DNA from: Roseobacter sp. HKCCD6576-2
GTDB lineage: Bacteria; Pseudomonadota; Alphaproteobacteria; Rhodobacterales; Rhodobacteraceae
Assembly: GCF_013179285.1 (NCBI RefSeq)
Contig: NZ_WVNW01000002.1
Coordinates: forward strand, 620,001-684,000
Direction: 5' to 3'
DNA length: 64,000 nt
Positions 23,864 to 33,416 of this stretch are shown here, one piece after another (the stretch's first letter is position 1; each line of letters starts with the position of its first letter). A program made the translations under genes and the position numbers. Under the pieces are notes generated by a model. The model saw only the letters and a list, made by a program, of their open reading frames with translations. It was not told the origin of the DNA and did no database searches.

Positions 23864-26800
23864 AACGCGAAGCGGAAGGTGAGTTCGAGGCCATGGGCGC
23901 GGTAGTCGGGCGTTCCAAGCCCATCATAGAATGCGCTGAGATCGTAGCTCATCCCGTCGTGCCCGGTATGGCGCAGGCCGAAGTCAAGCCGTCCGCGTGC
24001 GCCGTCCATCCCAGCGCTGCCGCCTGAGCTATCGGCATAAATCGCCGAGACCCCGCCGAGCAGCAGCGTGGTTGGGTTCAGGGCGTGCTCAAAATCTAGC
24101 CCGGCGGCCAACTCCCCCAGGCGCACGGTCTGTTCCGGGACGGTGTTGGACAAGCCGTCGGTATAAGCCTCTTGCGTGTCCTCGGTCCAGGCCAGTTCGA
24201 GGCTCGGGAACCAGGTCACTTGCGGCCGCTCAATCCGGCCCGAGACCGCCAAGGTCGCCAGCCAGCGTTCGGTCTCGAACGCATCGGTATAGGTGCCCAC
24301 CGGGCTGATCTCATTGTCGGTCCGGCCATAGAGTAAGCGGCCATCAACATAGACCGGCCCCGGCCCCAAAGCGGCAGCAAAATACGGCCCCGCCAGCCAG
24401 CCGGTGCCCTCCAGACGCGCCGCGCCATCCTCGCTTTCGGCGATGTCATATTGCAGCATCACGCCCACCAGCGCCTGCTCGCTCAGCCAGGTATGCGCGC
24501 CGAGCGTGGCCAAGGCGTAGTTCAACTCGGCCTCCTCCAGCTCGCTCCAACTGGCCTCCAGCGCCGCCCAAACCGGAGCACGCCCGCCGGTCTGCAGAGA
24601 GATGGTGCCTTGGCCGCGCGTTACCTCCAGCGCCCCGGTCGCGCTCTGCCCCGTCAGAAAGCCGCGCACCGACGGCTGCGACCCAAGCAGCGCCGCACTG
24701 CGCGCGCTCATAAACTCCCGGATCAACTCCGCCGCCAAATCGGAACTGCCGAAGGCGCCGGTGACACTGGCCGCGGCGGTCGGCGTGCCAGTGACATCCT
24801 GCGCCGCCGCCTCCGCGATGCTCACAACAGCATCGGCATCGCCGGTGACGCTGAGCTCTCCGGTCCAAATCTGCGGCCCGCCGGTCAGCGCGCCAAGCGT
24901 GCCGCCGGTGATCGTCACATCCGTGCCGTCAAACCCAACCACCGGCTCGCCGAAATCGATGGTGATCGTGGCCGAGACCGGGCCGGTGAACCCCTCCGGC
25001 ACCCCGGTGATCACCGGCAGCGCCGCTGTCCCATCTGGCGACGGCGGGGCGAAGCCCAGGGCGAGATTGTCATTGCTCGCCGCATCCTGCGCGACGCCGG
25101 CCGGGATATCCACCGCATGGGTAAAGAGCCGATCCGCCTCCGCCGTCACGACGATGCTGAAACTGGCGCAGGGGTCACTGCCGCATGTGTTGGTGAAGTC
25201 GGAGACAGCCGCGCCGGAGGCCTGGATATCGCCCAGAACGAAGCCCGCGACCGGCTCGGAGAACAAGATATCAAGCGTGTAGGGATCGCCCGGGAAGCCC
25301 GGCGCGCCAGTGATCTGCACCGTGGGCGGATCGGCATCAGCGGCGCTGCCCGCGCGGGTCTCGGCATTCGGCGTGCCGCTGGCATCAAGCACCGCGCCCG
25401 CCGCAACGGTCACGCTCACATCCTGAGTGCCCAGGATATCCAGTTCCGCCGTCCAGACCTGAGGCCCACCAGAGATCGCGCCAAGCGTGCCGCCAGTCAC
25501 CGCGATGTCGCTGTTCTCAAAGCCCAACACCCGCTCACCGAAATCAAACGTCAGTGTCACCGTCTGCGGCCCGCCAAACCCGTCCGTTGGCAGCCCGATG
25601 ATGCTGAGTGTCGGCGCGGTCCCATCCGGCCCGGGCGGCACGCCATTCGCCGCCACGTTGTCATTGCCCGCCAGATCGGTGGCCACATTCGGGGCGATGT
25701 TGATCGAGGGCGCGGTCGACAGGTCAATCGCGGTGACCTCAACGGTGTATTCCGACGCATTCACCGCCGCAAAAGCCCCAAGCGTCGCATTCACCGGCGT
25801 AATGTCCCCGGCCTCAAACCCCGTCACATCCTCATCCCAGGTGATCCGCGCCGTGAAGGTGTTTTCCAGATCATACCCCTCAAAGGTGATCGTCGGGGTC
25901 GGCGCGGTCAGGTCGAAATTGGCAAGTTCGAGGGGGGCGAAGGCAAGGCTGAGATTGCCCGATTCGTCATCGGTGAAGGCGCCTTCGGGGAAGCTGACGA
26001 CCACCGGCCCGCCGCCGCCCTCCCCCGCGATGGTGAAGCGGCCCGCAGCAGGGTTCGACGCAAAGCCAGTTATGGAAAAGTTCGTGATCTCGCCCGGAAA
26101 ACCCGCCGGTCCATCAATCCGATAGCGCCCGCCACCAGGCCGGGTAATGTCAAACGTGAAGCTCCGCCCGACCGGCCCATTGACCTGGGTGGAGGCCAAG
26201 GTGATCTCGGGCCTTGAGACAACGGCATTGGTGGTGATCGGCCCAACAGCCAAAGTGCTATTCCCGCCGAGATCGGCGGCCAAACCGGCAGGCAGGAATA
26301 TGCTGGCAGGGCCATCTGCAATGGGCTCGACATCGAAGGTGTAGGTCAGGGCGTCCCCACTTAGCAGGTTCGACGCGCGGAGATTGTTCAGCGTCAAAAG
26401 CTCAATGATAAGACCAACCGGTTCGTTGAAGGTGATGGTCACCTGATCCCCAGCCAGCCCCACGGTGCTGGCCAAGCCTGAAAAGGCCCCGGTCGGGCGC
26501 TCGTCATTGGTATTCGTGGATGCGGTGTTGGACGCCGCGGTATTGGCAAGCCCGGTTGCGCCGTTGATTGCACCCGCGGCAACCCGAAACTCGAGGTCGC
26601 CCCTCCCAACGACAGTGATCGGGAACCTGTACTCCGTGTCCGACACCCGCACCGGAGCACCAGAGACCGGGTTTGATATCGTGCCGAGCCCGACCGGCGT
26701 GATGGTCAGATCGCTGGCCGCAATCGACGCGCCGTCTAGCGCCACATCTGAGGTCAATGTCACATCAAACGTGTTGTTCGTAAATGCATCCACAGCGAGA

Positions 26801-27321
26801 GTGAGCGTCGGCGGCGGGGTGCGGGTGTAGGTGGCGACCCCACGTGTGGCCGTGCCACGGAACGTGCCATTCCCATTGTCGGTGATCGTGCCGAAAAGGG
26901 TGTAAGAGAAAGCATGACTCTGGCCCCCAAAGTCGAACTCGGCGACACAGGTATGAAGCGTATCAAGGGCAAAAACGTCGCCCGTCACCGGCCCTCCGGC
27001 GGCGCTCGTGCAGGTTGGTGATACAAACGGACTATCCGCGCCACCAACATTAACCCTTAAGCGACCGCCGACACCTCCACGACCGATTGAAAGGCCAATC
27101 AAAGCTGCGTAAGCCGATGAGGAGCCACAGACGCCGTCCTGTCTCACGATAGTGTTCCTACTGAGGAACGACCCATCGAAGATGGCTGGACTGGACAGGG
27201 TGTCCTCCGAGCACGTGGCGTCAATGACTTGCGCCTCGACGCGGTCGGGTCCGAACACAGGCAGAAGCCCGGAGAAAACAGTCACCGCCAAAGCTGCGGC
27301 CCATACTGGTAACAGTCTCAC
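23860..27321 (-). CDS. Large Ig-like-repeat autotransporter (C-terminal beta-barrel)
   Basis: The 1153-aa protein has a signal peptide (MRLLPVWAAALAVTVFSGLL then PVFGPDRVEAQ) and a mature N-terminus with paired Cys. Several roughly 90-110-residue bacterial Ig-like repeats follow, similar to each other: segments with (V/I)TGGTLGA(I/L)(S/T)GGPQ(I/V)W recur near residues 630 and 820, and E-P-V-x-G-F motifs mark strands. The C-terminal 250 residues form an autotransporter barrel ending in the Phe-rich LTFRFAF. It is probably surface-exposed and involved in adhesion or shielding. It is monocistronic and the largest gene of the window. Confidence 0.85.
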   Translation of the reverse strand: MRLLPVWAAALAVTVFSGLLPVFGPDRVEAQVIDATCSEDTLSSPAIFDGSFLSRNTIVRQDGVCGSSSAYAALIGLSIGRGGVGGRLRVNVGGADSPFVSPTCTSAAGGPVTGDVFALDTLHTCVAEFDFGGQSHAFSYTLFGTITDNGNGTFRGTATRGVATYTRTPPPTLTLAVDAFTNNTFDVTLTSDVALDGASIAASDLTITPVGLGTISNPVSGAPVRVSDTEYRFPITVVGRGDLEFRVAAGAINGATGLANTAASNTASTNTNDERPTGAFSGLASTVGLAGDQVTITFNEPVGLIIELLTLNNLRASNLLSGDALTYTFDVEPIADGPASIFLPAGLAADLGGNSTLAVGPITTNAVVSRPEITLASTQVNGPVGRSFTFDITRPGGGRYRIDGPAGFPGEITNFSITGFASNPAAGRFTIAGEGGGGPVVVSFPEGAFTDDESGNLSLAFAPLELANFDLTAPTPTITFEGYDLENTFTARITWDEDVTGFEAGDITPVNATLGAFAAVNASEYTVEVTAIDLSTAPSINIAPNVATDLAGNDNVAANGVPPGPDGTAPTLSIIGLPTDGFGGPQTVTLTFDFGERVLGFENSDIAVTGGTLGAISGGPQVWTAELDILGTQDVSVTVAAGAVLDASGTPNAETRAGSAADADPPTVQITGAPGFPGDPYTLDILFSEPVAGFVLGDIQASGAAVSDFTNTCGSDPCASFSIVVTAEADRLFTHAVDIPAGVAQDAASNDNLALGFAPPSPDGTAALPVITGVPEGFTGPVSATITIDFGEPVVGFDGTDVTITGGTLGALTGGPQIWTGELSVTGDADAVVSIAEAAAQDVTGTPTAAASVTGAFGSSDLAAELIREFMSARSAALLGSQPSVRGFLTGQSATGALEVTRGQGTISLQTGGRAPVWAALEASWSELEEAELNYALATLGAHTWLSEQALVGVMLQYDIAESEDGAARLEGTGWLAGPYFAAALGPGPVYVDGRLLYGRTDNEISPVGTYTDAFETERWLATLAVSGRIERPQVTWFPSLELAWTEDTQEAYTDGLSNTVPEQTVRLGELAAGLDFEHALNPTTLLLGGVSAIYADSSGGSAGMDGARGRLDFGLRHTGHDGMSYDLSAFYDGLGTPDYRAHGLELTFRFAF

Positions 27322-27622
27322 GGGCGGCCCTCACACCTCACATAATGCTCTTGCCGAGCCTCGGGCGCGACAAAAGCCAAACAGCTAAAACACGCGAGAC
27401 TTACGCAACGGCAACGAGTTAATTAACCAGACGCGCAGGCGCTCAAGCAAGCGTTAATCTGCCGATAGCGCTATCCTGTTTGTGAGACGGGATAATCCAA
27501 TCGCGAAACCCTCCGCGACATCACGACGCCGGTATACATCGGTATACCCACTTCCCAGATGCAATGGTTTCCGTTAGACCGCGCGCAATCGAATGCTTCA
27601 CCACATATGAGGGACACGGCAG
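27322..27622. promoter_or_regulatory. Divergent regulatory region between the autotransporter and icd
   Basis: This 301-bp gap lies between two divergent genes. It contains a 12-bp palindrome GATAGCGCTATC (27464-27475), a GTTAATTAAC palindrome (27417-27426), and a tandem GGTATAC-N3-GGTATACC (27531-27548) about 75 bp upstream of icd. The last resembles GntR/FCD-type operators (TGGTATACCA). No gene is visible. Confidence 0.6.
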
Positions 27623-28837
27623 ATGTCGAAGATCAAGGTAGAGAACCCCATCGTCGAGATGGATGGCGATGAGATGACCCGGATCATCTGGGACTTCATC
27701 AAGAAGAAGCTGATCCAACCCTATCTGGATGTGGATCTGCTTTATTACGACCTGGGCATCGAAAGCCGCGATGCGACCAATGACAAGATCACCATCGATG
27801 CCGCCGAAAAGACCAAAGAGATCGGCGTCGCCGTCAAATGCGCCACTATCACGCCCGATGAGGCGCGCGTTGAAGAGTTTGGCCTGAAACAGATGTGGCG
27901 GTCGCCCAATGGCACGATCCGCAACATCCTGGGCGGCGTTGTGTTCCGCGCGCCGATCATCTGCAAAAACGTACCGCGTCTTGTGCCGGGTTGGACGCAG
28001 CCGATTGTCATCGGCCGTCACGCCTATGGCGATCAGTATCGCGCGACGGATATGAAATTCCCCGGGCCGGGCACGTTGACGATGAAATTCGTCGGCGAAG
28101 ACGGCACGGTCGATGAGCGCGAAGTGTTCAAGGCGCCCTCCTCGGGCGTTTATATGGGGATGTATAACCTTGATCAGTCGATCATGGATTTCGCCCGCGC
28201 CTCGATGAACTATGGCCTGTCGCTTGGCTGGCCTGTCTATCTGTCGACCAAGAACACCATTCTGAAACAGTATGACGGTCAGTTCATGCTGCTGTTCCAG
28301 AAGGTCTATGAGGAAGAGTTCAAAGAGAAGTTCGAAGCCGCTGGCATCACCTATGAGCACCGCCTGATCGACGACATGGTAGCGGCGGCGATGAAATGGT
28401 CCGGCGGCTTTGTCTGGGCCTGTAAGAACTACGATGGCGATGTGCAATCCGACACTGTCGCGCAGGGCTTCGGCTCGCTTGGTCTGATGACCTCGCAACT
28501 GATGACGCCCGATGGGAAGATCGTGGAGGCCGAAGCGGCCCATGGCACCGTCACCCGCCACTATCGTCAGCATCAGGCGGGTAAAGAGACCTCGACCAAC
28601 TCGATCGCCTCGATCTTTGCCTGGACCGGTGGCCTGAAACACCGCGCCAAGCTGGACGACAACGCGCCGTTGATGAACTTCGCCGAGACGCTGGAGAAGG
28701 TCATCGTGGATACGGTCGAGGCCGGTGACATGACCAAGGACCTCGCCCTCCTGGTCGGCCCCGATCAGAAATGGCTGACCACGATGGGCTTCTTGGAGAA
28801 GATCGACGAGAACCTGAACAAGGCGCTCGCCGGTTAA
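27623..28837 (+). CDS. icd: NADP-dependent isocitrate dehydrogenase (dimeric, eukaryote-like type)
   Basis: This enzyme oxidatively decarboxylates isocitrate to 2-oxoglutarate in the TCA cycle, making NADPH. The 404-aa protein is of the dimeric eukaryotic-type [31 protein letters not shown] start, substrate residues in [16 protein letters not shown], catalytic Asp/Tyr region [30 protein letters not shown], and the NADP motif [15 protein letters not shown]. An intrinsic terminator follows. The upstream gap carries operator-like dyads. Confidence 0.97.
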   Translation: MSKIKVENPIVEMDGDEMTRIIWDFIKKKLIQPYLDVDLLYYDLGIESRDATNDKITIDAAEKTKEIGVAVKCATITPDEARVEEFGLKQMWRSPNGTIRNILGGVVFRAPIICKNVPRLVPGWTQPIVIGRHAYGDQYRATDMKFPGPGTLTMKFVGEDGTVDEREVFKAPSSGVYMGMYNLDQSIMDFARASMNYGLSLGWPVYLSTKNTILKQYDGQFMLLFQKVYEEEFKEKFEAAGITYEHRLIDDMVAAAMKWSGGFVWACKNYDGDVQSDTVAQGFGSLGLMTSQLMTPDGKIVEAEAAHGTVTRHYRQHQAGKETSTNSIASIFAWTGGLKHRAKLDDNAPLMNFAETLEKVIVDTVEAGDMTKDLALLVGPDQKWLTTMGFLEKIDENLNKALAG

Positions 28838-28860
28838 ACCGGAGAGGCTTCAAGAGATCG

Positions 28861-28890
28861 AAGGCCGCCCGACCCAGGGCGGCCTTTTTT
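28861..28890 (+). terminator. Intrinsic terminator after icd
   Basis: A 10-bp stem (AAGGCCGCCC / GGGCGGCCTT) with a 6-nt loop is followed by a T run, 24 nt after the icd stop. It is the clearest rho-independent terminator in the window. Confidence 0.93.
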
Positions 28891-29069
28891 GATTTTAATA
28901 GCTCACCTCTATTCATCCCGATGGATTGCCCTATTGCCGCCAAGACGCGCCGCGATCCCCTAGGCCCATCTGGCGAGGCGCGACCTGCTGCGGGCAACAG
29001 GCCACTTACCGCCGCCCGCGTTTCGGCTCTCCCTGCCCGTCCCACACCCGTTTGAAAGCACTTGCCTCC

Positions 29070-29405
29070 ATGCCCACGCATTACCTCTATCTCGCCCTCT
29101 CCATCATCGGCGAGACCATCGCAATCTCGGCCCTAAACGCGAGCGAACAATTCACCCGCCTCTGGCCGTCTCTCTTGGTTATCCTGGGCTTTGCTGGCTC
29201 GTTCTACTTCCTGACGCTTGCGCTGAAATACATGCCGGTCGGCATTACCTACGCGCAAGCGTCGGGGCTCGGCATTGTTGTGGTCGCGGCGGTTGGGCTG
29301 GTCTGGTTCGGGCCGCGGATCGATTTTGCAGCATTGGTCGGCATTGCGCTGATCATCGCGGGGATCGTGGTGATCAATGTGTTTTCCTCCACCAATGTCC
29401 ACTGA
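29070..29405 (+). CDS. Small multidrug resistance (SMR/EmrE-family) transporter
   Basis: A 111-aa, four-helix proton antiporter. The family's essential membrane-embedded Glu is Glu15 in YLALSIIGETIA (Glu14 in EmrE), followed by the conserved second helix PSLLVILGFAGSFYFLTLALKYMPVGITYA and W of FWFGP. The ATG at 29070 is chosen because the longer upstream frame is not homologous. It probably exports cationic compounds; such proteins often work as paired heteromers, but no second SMR gene is adjacent. Confidence 0.9.
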   Translation: MPTHYLYLALSIIGETIAISALNASEQFTRLWPSLLVILGFAGSFYFLTLALKYMPVGITYAQASGLGIVVVAAVGLVWFGPRIDFAALVGIALIIAGIVVINVFSSTNVH

Positions 29406-29506
29406 GCAGCGGGCGAGAGGCACCCGCGATCACCCGAACGTCAGATGCATGTGAAGCCAGCCGGGCGCATGATTGCGCTACCCGCCGATCAAAGGAGACC
29501 CGGCCC

Positions 29507-30886
29507 ATGCTCACCCGCCGCCATTTCTCCGCGCTCTCGGCCAGCGCGGCCCTCACCCCGATCACCGCTCTGGCCCAGACCTCAGATGAGTTCGACACGC
29601 TGTTTCGGGCGCAATACGATCTGATCTATGGCAGCCCGAGCGACTTCATCGCCGCGCTTGAGTTCATCCACACCCGTGGCAACCCTGACATGGCCGCGGG
29701 GCTGATCACGGCACTCCGTTTCACGCCGATCTCGCCCGATGCAATCGACGCCGCGCTGCAACATGTCACCGGAGAGCCCGACAGGCGCGGCTGGTTTGAC
29801 TGGATGCTGTGGCAGGAGGCCAACCCACAGGTCATCCCGCATCCCAGTTTCGTTGAGGTCAAACGCACGCTCTTCCTCCAAATCGACCCGAATTTCTCGG
29901 CCTTCCTGCGCCCGGAATATCTGGAGCGCGACCGGATGCGGATCCGATTTGAGGAAATCACTTGGGGCGGCGTGCGGAAGGATGGCATCCCCTCGCTCGA
30001 CAATCCCGACCTCATAACTGCCGCCGAGGCTGAGTATATGCGCCCCGACGATCTGGTCTTCGGCGTCTCGATCAATGGCGATGCGCGGGCCTATCCGCTT
30101 CGGATCATGGGCTGGCATGAGATGTTTAACGAGGTGATCGGCGGCGTCCCCGTGGCACTGGCCTATTGCACGCTCTGCGGCGCGGGCATTCTGTTCGAAA
30201 CCGAAGTCGAAGCGCGGGCGGAGCCTTTCATTTTCGGCTCCTCCGGCTTTCTCTACCGCTCCAACAAACTGATGTTCGACCGCGCCACCCATTCGCTCTG
30301 GAACCAGTTCACCGGGGAGCCTGTTGTTGGCCCGCTGGTCGATAGTGGCATCCGGCTGCGAGAGCGCCCGGTGGTGATCGACACCTGGGAGGCCTGGCGC
30401 GCGGCCAATCCCGAGACGCAGATTCTCTCGCTCAACACCGGATTTTCGCGGAATTACGGCTCCGGCGTGGTCTATCGCGACTATTTCGCCTCAGACGATC
30501 TGATGTTCCCGACACTGGTCGACCAATCCGAACATCTGCAGAAAGACTATGTCTTCGGCATCCGGCAATTCGGCGGCGCGAAAGCCTGGCCGCTGGACGC
30601 ATTCGCGGATCAGATGGTGCTGAACGACGGCATGCTCGACACGTCCTTGGTGCTGATCGGTGAGGCTGATCGACGGAGCGTCCGCGCCTATGAGCGTGGT
30701 GATCTGACCTTCTCCGGCGACACCGAGACGCTGACATCGAATGATGGCATGACCTGGCGCGTCACCGAAGACGCGCTGGAAGCCGATGATGGCCGCAGCC
30801 TGCCCCGCGTTGCCGGTCATATCGCCTATTGGTTCGCCTGGAACGGCTATCTCGGCGCGGAGTCGGAGCTTTACGCCCGCGACTAA
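29507..30886 (+). CDS. DUF3179-domain protein with Tat-type signal
   Basis: This 459-aa protein has a twin-arginine signal (LTRRHFSALSASAAL) ending near AQTSDEF, so export by the Tat pathway is likely. The DUF3179 signature VALAYCTLCGAGILFETEV has a paired Cys-x-x-Cys that could bind metal or a cofactor. Further conserved stretches are GINGDARAYP-like (VFGVSINGDARAYPLRIMGWHE) and the C-terminal HIAYWFAWNGYL. Function is unknown; family members are widespread in marine bacteria. AAAGGAG precedes the start. Confidence 0.87.
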   Translation: MLTRRHFSALSASAALTPITALAQTSDEFDTLFRAQYDLIYGSPSDFIAALEFIHTRGNPDMAAGLITALRFTPISPDAIDAALQHVTGEPDRRGWFDWMLWQEANPQVIPHPSFVEVKRTLFLQIDPNFSAFLRPEYLERDRMRIRFEEITWGGVRKDGIPSLDNPDLITAAEAEYMRPDDLVFGVSINGDARAYPLRIMGWHEMFNEVIGGVPVALAYCTLCGAGILFETEVEARAEPFIFGSSGFLYRSNKLMFDRATHSLWNQFTGEPVVGPLVDSGIRLRERPVVIDTWEAWRAANPETQILSLNTGFSRNYGSGVVYRDYFASDDLMFPTLVDQSEHLQKDYVFGIRQFGGAKAWPLDAFADQMVLNDGMLDTSLVLIGEADRRSVRAYERGDLTFSGDTETLTSNDGMTWRVTEDALEADDGRSLPRVAGHIAYWFAWNGYLGAESELYARD

Positions 30887-30890
30887 CTGC

Positions 30891-31685
30891 CTAAGCCGCC
30901 GCCGGTTGCATCACTGGCGCGAAGGGCGTGACCTGCACGTCGCGCCCGACGAAGCGCGCCATATGGCCGGGCTGTAACTCCTGCCAGCCGCTTTGATCGC
31001 TTTCCAGCGGTTCGGAAACGACCGCCCATCCCTGGCGGCTGTCGCTGAAGCGGTAATAGACCGAAGGCGCGATATGGTCGGAGGAATAGCGCAGCGCATA
31101 AAGCGCCTCCCCAGCGCTGAACGCCGCCGAGATCCGCATATACGGCCCCTGCCCCTTGGCGCGCGACATCGCCTCCAATGCACCGACAGCCTCGGCCATG
31201 GCCGCTCCCGGGGCCGTCTCCAACCCCGCCGCAAGCGCCAGCAAGAACAGAACCTCGCTATCAGTCCCGCCCTTTCTCTCATTATAGAGATCATCCGGGA
31301 TCGCCATATCGGCTTGTTTGCGAAACGCCTCGAACCCGCCGATCTGTCCGTTATGCATAAAGGACCACCGCCCTTTCACGAAGGGATGGCAGTTGTTCCG
31401 ACTGGTCGCGGCGCCGGTCGAGGCCCGCACATGGGCCAGGAACAGCCGCGCTTTCACCTGGGCGCAAATCGCACGAAGATTGGTGTCGGACCAGGCCGGA
31501 TAGACATCGCGATAGAGCCCCGGCTCAGGCCGCGCGTCGTACCAAGCCAGCCCGAACCCGTCGCCATTGGTCTCGGTCTTGCATTCCGTGGCGTGCTGGC
31601 TTTGCTCAATCAGCGAATGACCGGGACTGGAGACGAGATCCTCCAAAAACACCGGCGCGCCCGTATAGGCGACCCATCGGCACAT
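30891..31685 (-). CDS. Class II glutamine amidotransferase (YafJ-like)
   Basis: The protein (264 aa) begins Met-Cys-Arg-Trp, so Cys2 becomes the N-terminal nucleophile. Conserved class II motifs follow: NGDGFGLAWYD, AHVRASTGAATSRNNCHPFVKGRWSFMHNGQIGGF (Gln-binding) and GGTDSEVLF. This is the YafJ/EgtC-like group without a synthetase domain. The true substrate is unknown. It sits 4 nt from a DUF6356-type small gene upstream and converges with the DUF3179 gene. Confidence 0.9.
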   Translation of the reverse strand: MCRWVAYTGAPVFLEDLVSSPGHSLIEQSQHATECKTETNGDGFGLAWYDARPEPGLYRDVYPAWSDTNLRAICAQVKARLFLAHVRASTGAATSRNNCHPFVKGRWSFMHNGQIGGFEAFRKQADMAIPDDLYNERKGGTDSEVLFLLALAAGLETAPGAAMAEAVGALEAMSRAKGQGPYMRISAAFSAGEALYALRYSSDHIAPSVYYRFSDSRQGWAVVSEPLESDQSGWQELQPGHMARFVGRDVQVTPFAPVMQPAAA

Positions 31686-31688
31686 AGA

Positions 31689-31895
31689 TTACTGCCCGCG
31701 ATTATGCGTCTTGGCATACATATCCGCGATCATCCGGCTCGCCGTTTTTTCAAACAGACACGGGATCACCGCATGGACCGCCGCCGCGCAACTGGCCAAA
31801 AACAGTTTGCCCGAGAACCGGCCCGCAAACGCGGCGTGTTCCAGATAGCTTTCTTCCACCTGACGGGGGTGGCTCAAAAAGATACGGGTGATCAT
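31689..31895 (-). CDS. Small DUF6356-like protein
   Basis: A 68-aa protein, MITRIFLSHPRQVEESYLEHAAFAGRF start, with one hydrophobic segment (residues 28-48, KLFLASCAAAVHAVIPCLF) and a basic tail ending TASRMIADMYAKTHNRGQ. It resembles the small DUF6356 family found in alphaproteobacteria. The ATG at 31895 has GAGGAG 8 nt upstream; a longer in-frame extension lies under the divergent Lrp gene and is rejected. It is co-transcribed with the amidotransferase. Confidence 0.75.
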   Translation of the reverse strand: MITRIFLSHPRQVEESYLEHAAFAGRFSGKLFLASCAAAVHAVIPCLFEKTASRMIADMYAKTHNRGQ

Positions 31896-32015
31896 GGGCG
31901 CTCTCCTCAAACTCTGTTCGCAGGGTGATTTTGCCATGCAGTGGTTGAGATTGCTTCCCAATCTGTCGCGATTGAGGGCGTGATATTGGGATATTTTCAC
32001 ACTATACATCGAATC

Positions 32016-32474
32016 ATGGAGAAACTTGATACGATAGATCGTCAGATTTTGAGCGTTCTGCAACGCGAGGCAGATATCCCGCTGGAAGAGTTGGGAACCC
32101 GCGTCGGCCTCTCACGCAATGCCTGCTGGCGCCGGGTCCGTGCGCTGGAAGCGCGGGGGATCATCACCGGGCGCGTGGCTCTGCTCGATCCCGCGAAACT
32201 GGGCCTCGGCCTGATGGTCTTCATCCAAGTCCACGCCGCGCATCACGACGCCAAATGGTTGGACAAATTCGCCCGCGCCGTTCGCGAGATGCCCGAGATC
32301 ATGGGCGTTTATCGGATGACCGGTGACTTGGATTATCTGATCCGCGCGCGGGTTGCGGATGTGGCGGATTACGACCGTCTCTATCAACGGCTGATCCAGA
32401 AAGTTGATCTCAGCGATGTTTCCGCCAGCTTCGTGATGGAAGAGTTGAAAGACACCGCCGCCCTGCCACTCTGA
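32016..32474 (+). CDS. Lrp/AsnC-family transcriptional regulator
   Basis: The 152-aa protein has the Lrp HTH (LDTIDRQILSVLQREADIPLEELGTRVGLSRNACWRRVRALEARGII) and the RAM ligand-binding domain (VFIQVHAAHHDAKWLDKFARAV, then GDLDYLIRARVAD). Ligands of the family are amino acids; this one is not identified. The ATG at 32016 starts the conserved MEKLDTIDRQ. It is divergent from the DUF6356/amidotransferase pair, 120 bp away, which it may control. Confidence 0.92.
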   Translation: MEKLDTIDRQILSVLQREADIPLEELGTRVGLSRNACWRRVRALEARGIITGRVALLDPAKLGLGLMVFIQVHAAHHDAKWLDKFARAVREMPEIMGVYRMTGDLDYLIRARVADVADYDRLYQRLIQKVDLSDVSASFVMEELKDTAALPL

Positions 32475-32514
32475 CGCATGGACGGCGCGGCCTGGGATTG
32501 CGATCAGGCGCGCT

Positions 32515-33126
32515 ATGACGGAGCCGCATAAGACCCTATCGCACAGCCTTATCGAGGATGTTCAGGCCTTCTTTCTGGGCACCGCGCTCTGCGCGCTTGG
32601 CTTGGTGTTTCTGGCCCATATGGGCCTGATCACCGGCCAGACTGCCGGGCTCGCGGTCTTGCTCAGCTATGTCACGGGTTGGCCCATCGGCTTGCTGTTC
32701 TTCGCGGTCAACCTGCCATTTTACATCTTGGCCTGGCTGCGCCTTGGGCCACGTTTCACGATCAAAACCGCGATTGCCGTGGCGATGACCTCGATCTGGG
32801 TGGAACTCTTCCCAAGGCTGATTGCGTTTGAGCACCTAAACCCGGCATTCGGCGCACTTCTTGCGGGCGCAATAACCGGACTGGGTCTGATGGTGCTCTT
32901 CCGTCATGGCGCGTCGCTTGGCGGTATCGGCGTCTTGGGCCTCTGGCTGCAAGATCGTGTCGGGCTTCAGGCCGGATGGGTGCAACTGGGCTTCGACATC
33001 GCCCTCTTTGCCGCCGCGCTTTTTGTGCTGCCCCTGCCGCTTGTCGGCTGGTCACTGCTTGGTGCGGTGGTGGTCAACGTGATGATTGGCGTCAACCACC
33101 GCCAAGATCGGTATATCGGGCGCTAG
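32515..33126 (+). CDS. YitT-family (DUF161-like) membrane protein
   Basis: A 203-aa protein with about five membrane segments (about 18-38, 45-65, 82-105, 108-130, 148-185). The G-L-x-A-GGTxG-like region (MGLITGQTAGLAVLLSYVTGW) and the GHASLGGIG loop (RHGASLGGIGVLGLWLQDRVG) are typical of YitT/DUF161 proteins. Function unknown, possibly transport of small metabolites. It starts 41 nt after the Lrp gene. Confidence 0.8.
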   Translation: MTEPHKTLSHSLIEDVQAFFLGTALCALGLVFLAHMGLITGQTAGLAVLLSYVTGWPIGLLFFAVNLPFYILAWLRLGPRFTIKTAIAVAMTSIWVELFPRLIAFEHLNPAFGALLAGAITGLGLMVLFRHGASLGGIGVLGLWLQDRVGLQAGWVQLGFDIALFAAALFVLPLPLVGWSLLGAVVVNVMIGVNHRQDRYIGR

Positions 33127-33413
33127 TCGAGCGCCTCGACAATCACCAAATCCCGTTCCGACGCGCCACGCGCATGGCTGAGCGCCTCTTGATAGATGTC
33201 AGAGTGATAGCAGGTCTCCGCCGCCTCAACGCTTGGGAAGCGCGCCACTACATTGCGCGGATGGGCGCGGCCTTCCTTTTGTACGGCGCGACCGCCGCGG
33301 GCCAGAAACTCGCCACCATGGGCCGCGATCGCATCCGTCGCGAGTGCGGCATATTTCATATAGGCCACCTCATCGGTCACTGTCACATGGGCAATCCAAA
33401 ACGCTCCGGGCAT
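33123..33413 (-). CDS. DUF1330-domain protein
   Basis: This 96-aa ferredoxin-fold protein is a full-length DUF1330: FWIAHVTVTDEVAYMKYAALATDAIAAHGGEFLARGG, then RNVVARFPSVEAAETCYHSDIYQ and a C-terminal strand. Such proteins are dimeric alpha-beta barrel (EthD/ABM-like) proteins of unknown role. Its stop overlaps the stop of the convergent YitT gene by 4 nt. It starts 3 nt after the alaS stop and is likely co-transcribed with alaS. Confidence 0.88.
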   Translation of the reverse strand: MPGAFWIAHVTVTDEVAYMKYAALATDAIAAHGGEFLARGGRAVQKEGRAHPRNVVARFPSVEAAETCYHSDIYQEALSHARGASERDLVIVEALD

Positions 33414-33416
33414 CTC

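Noticed and set aside
28926-29069. N-terminal extension of the SMR transporter
   Set aside because: SMR proteins are about 105-115 aa; the extension is not homologous and the conserved start is at 29070.
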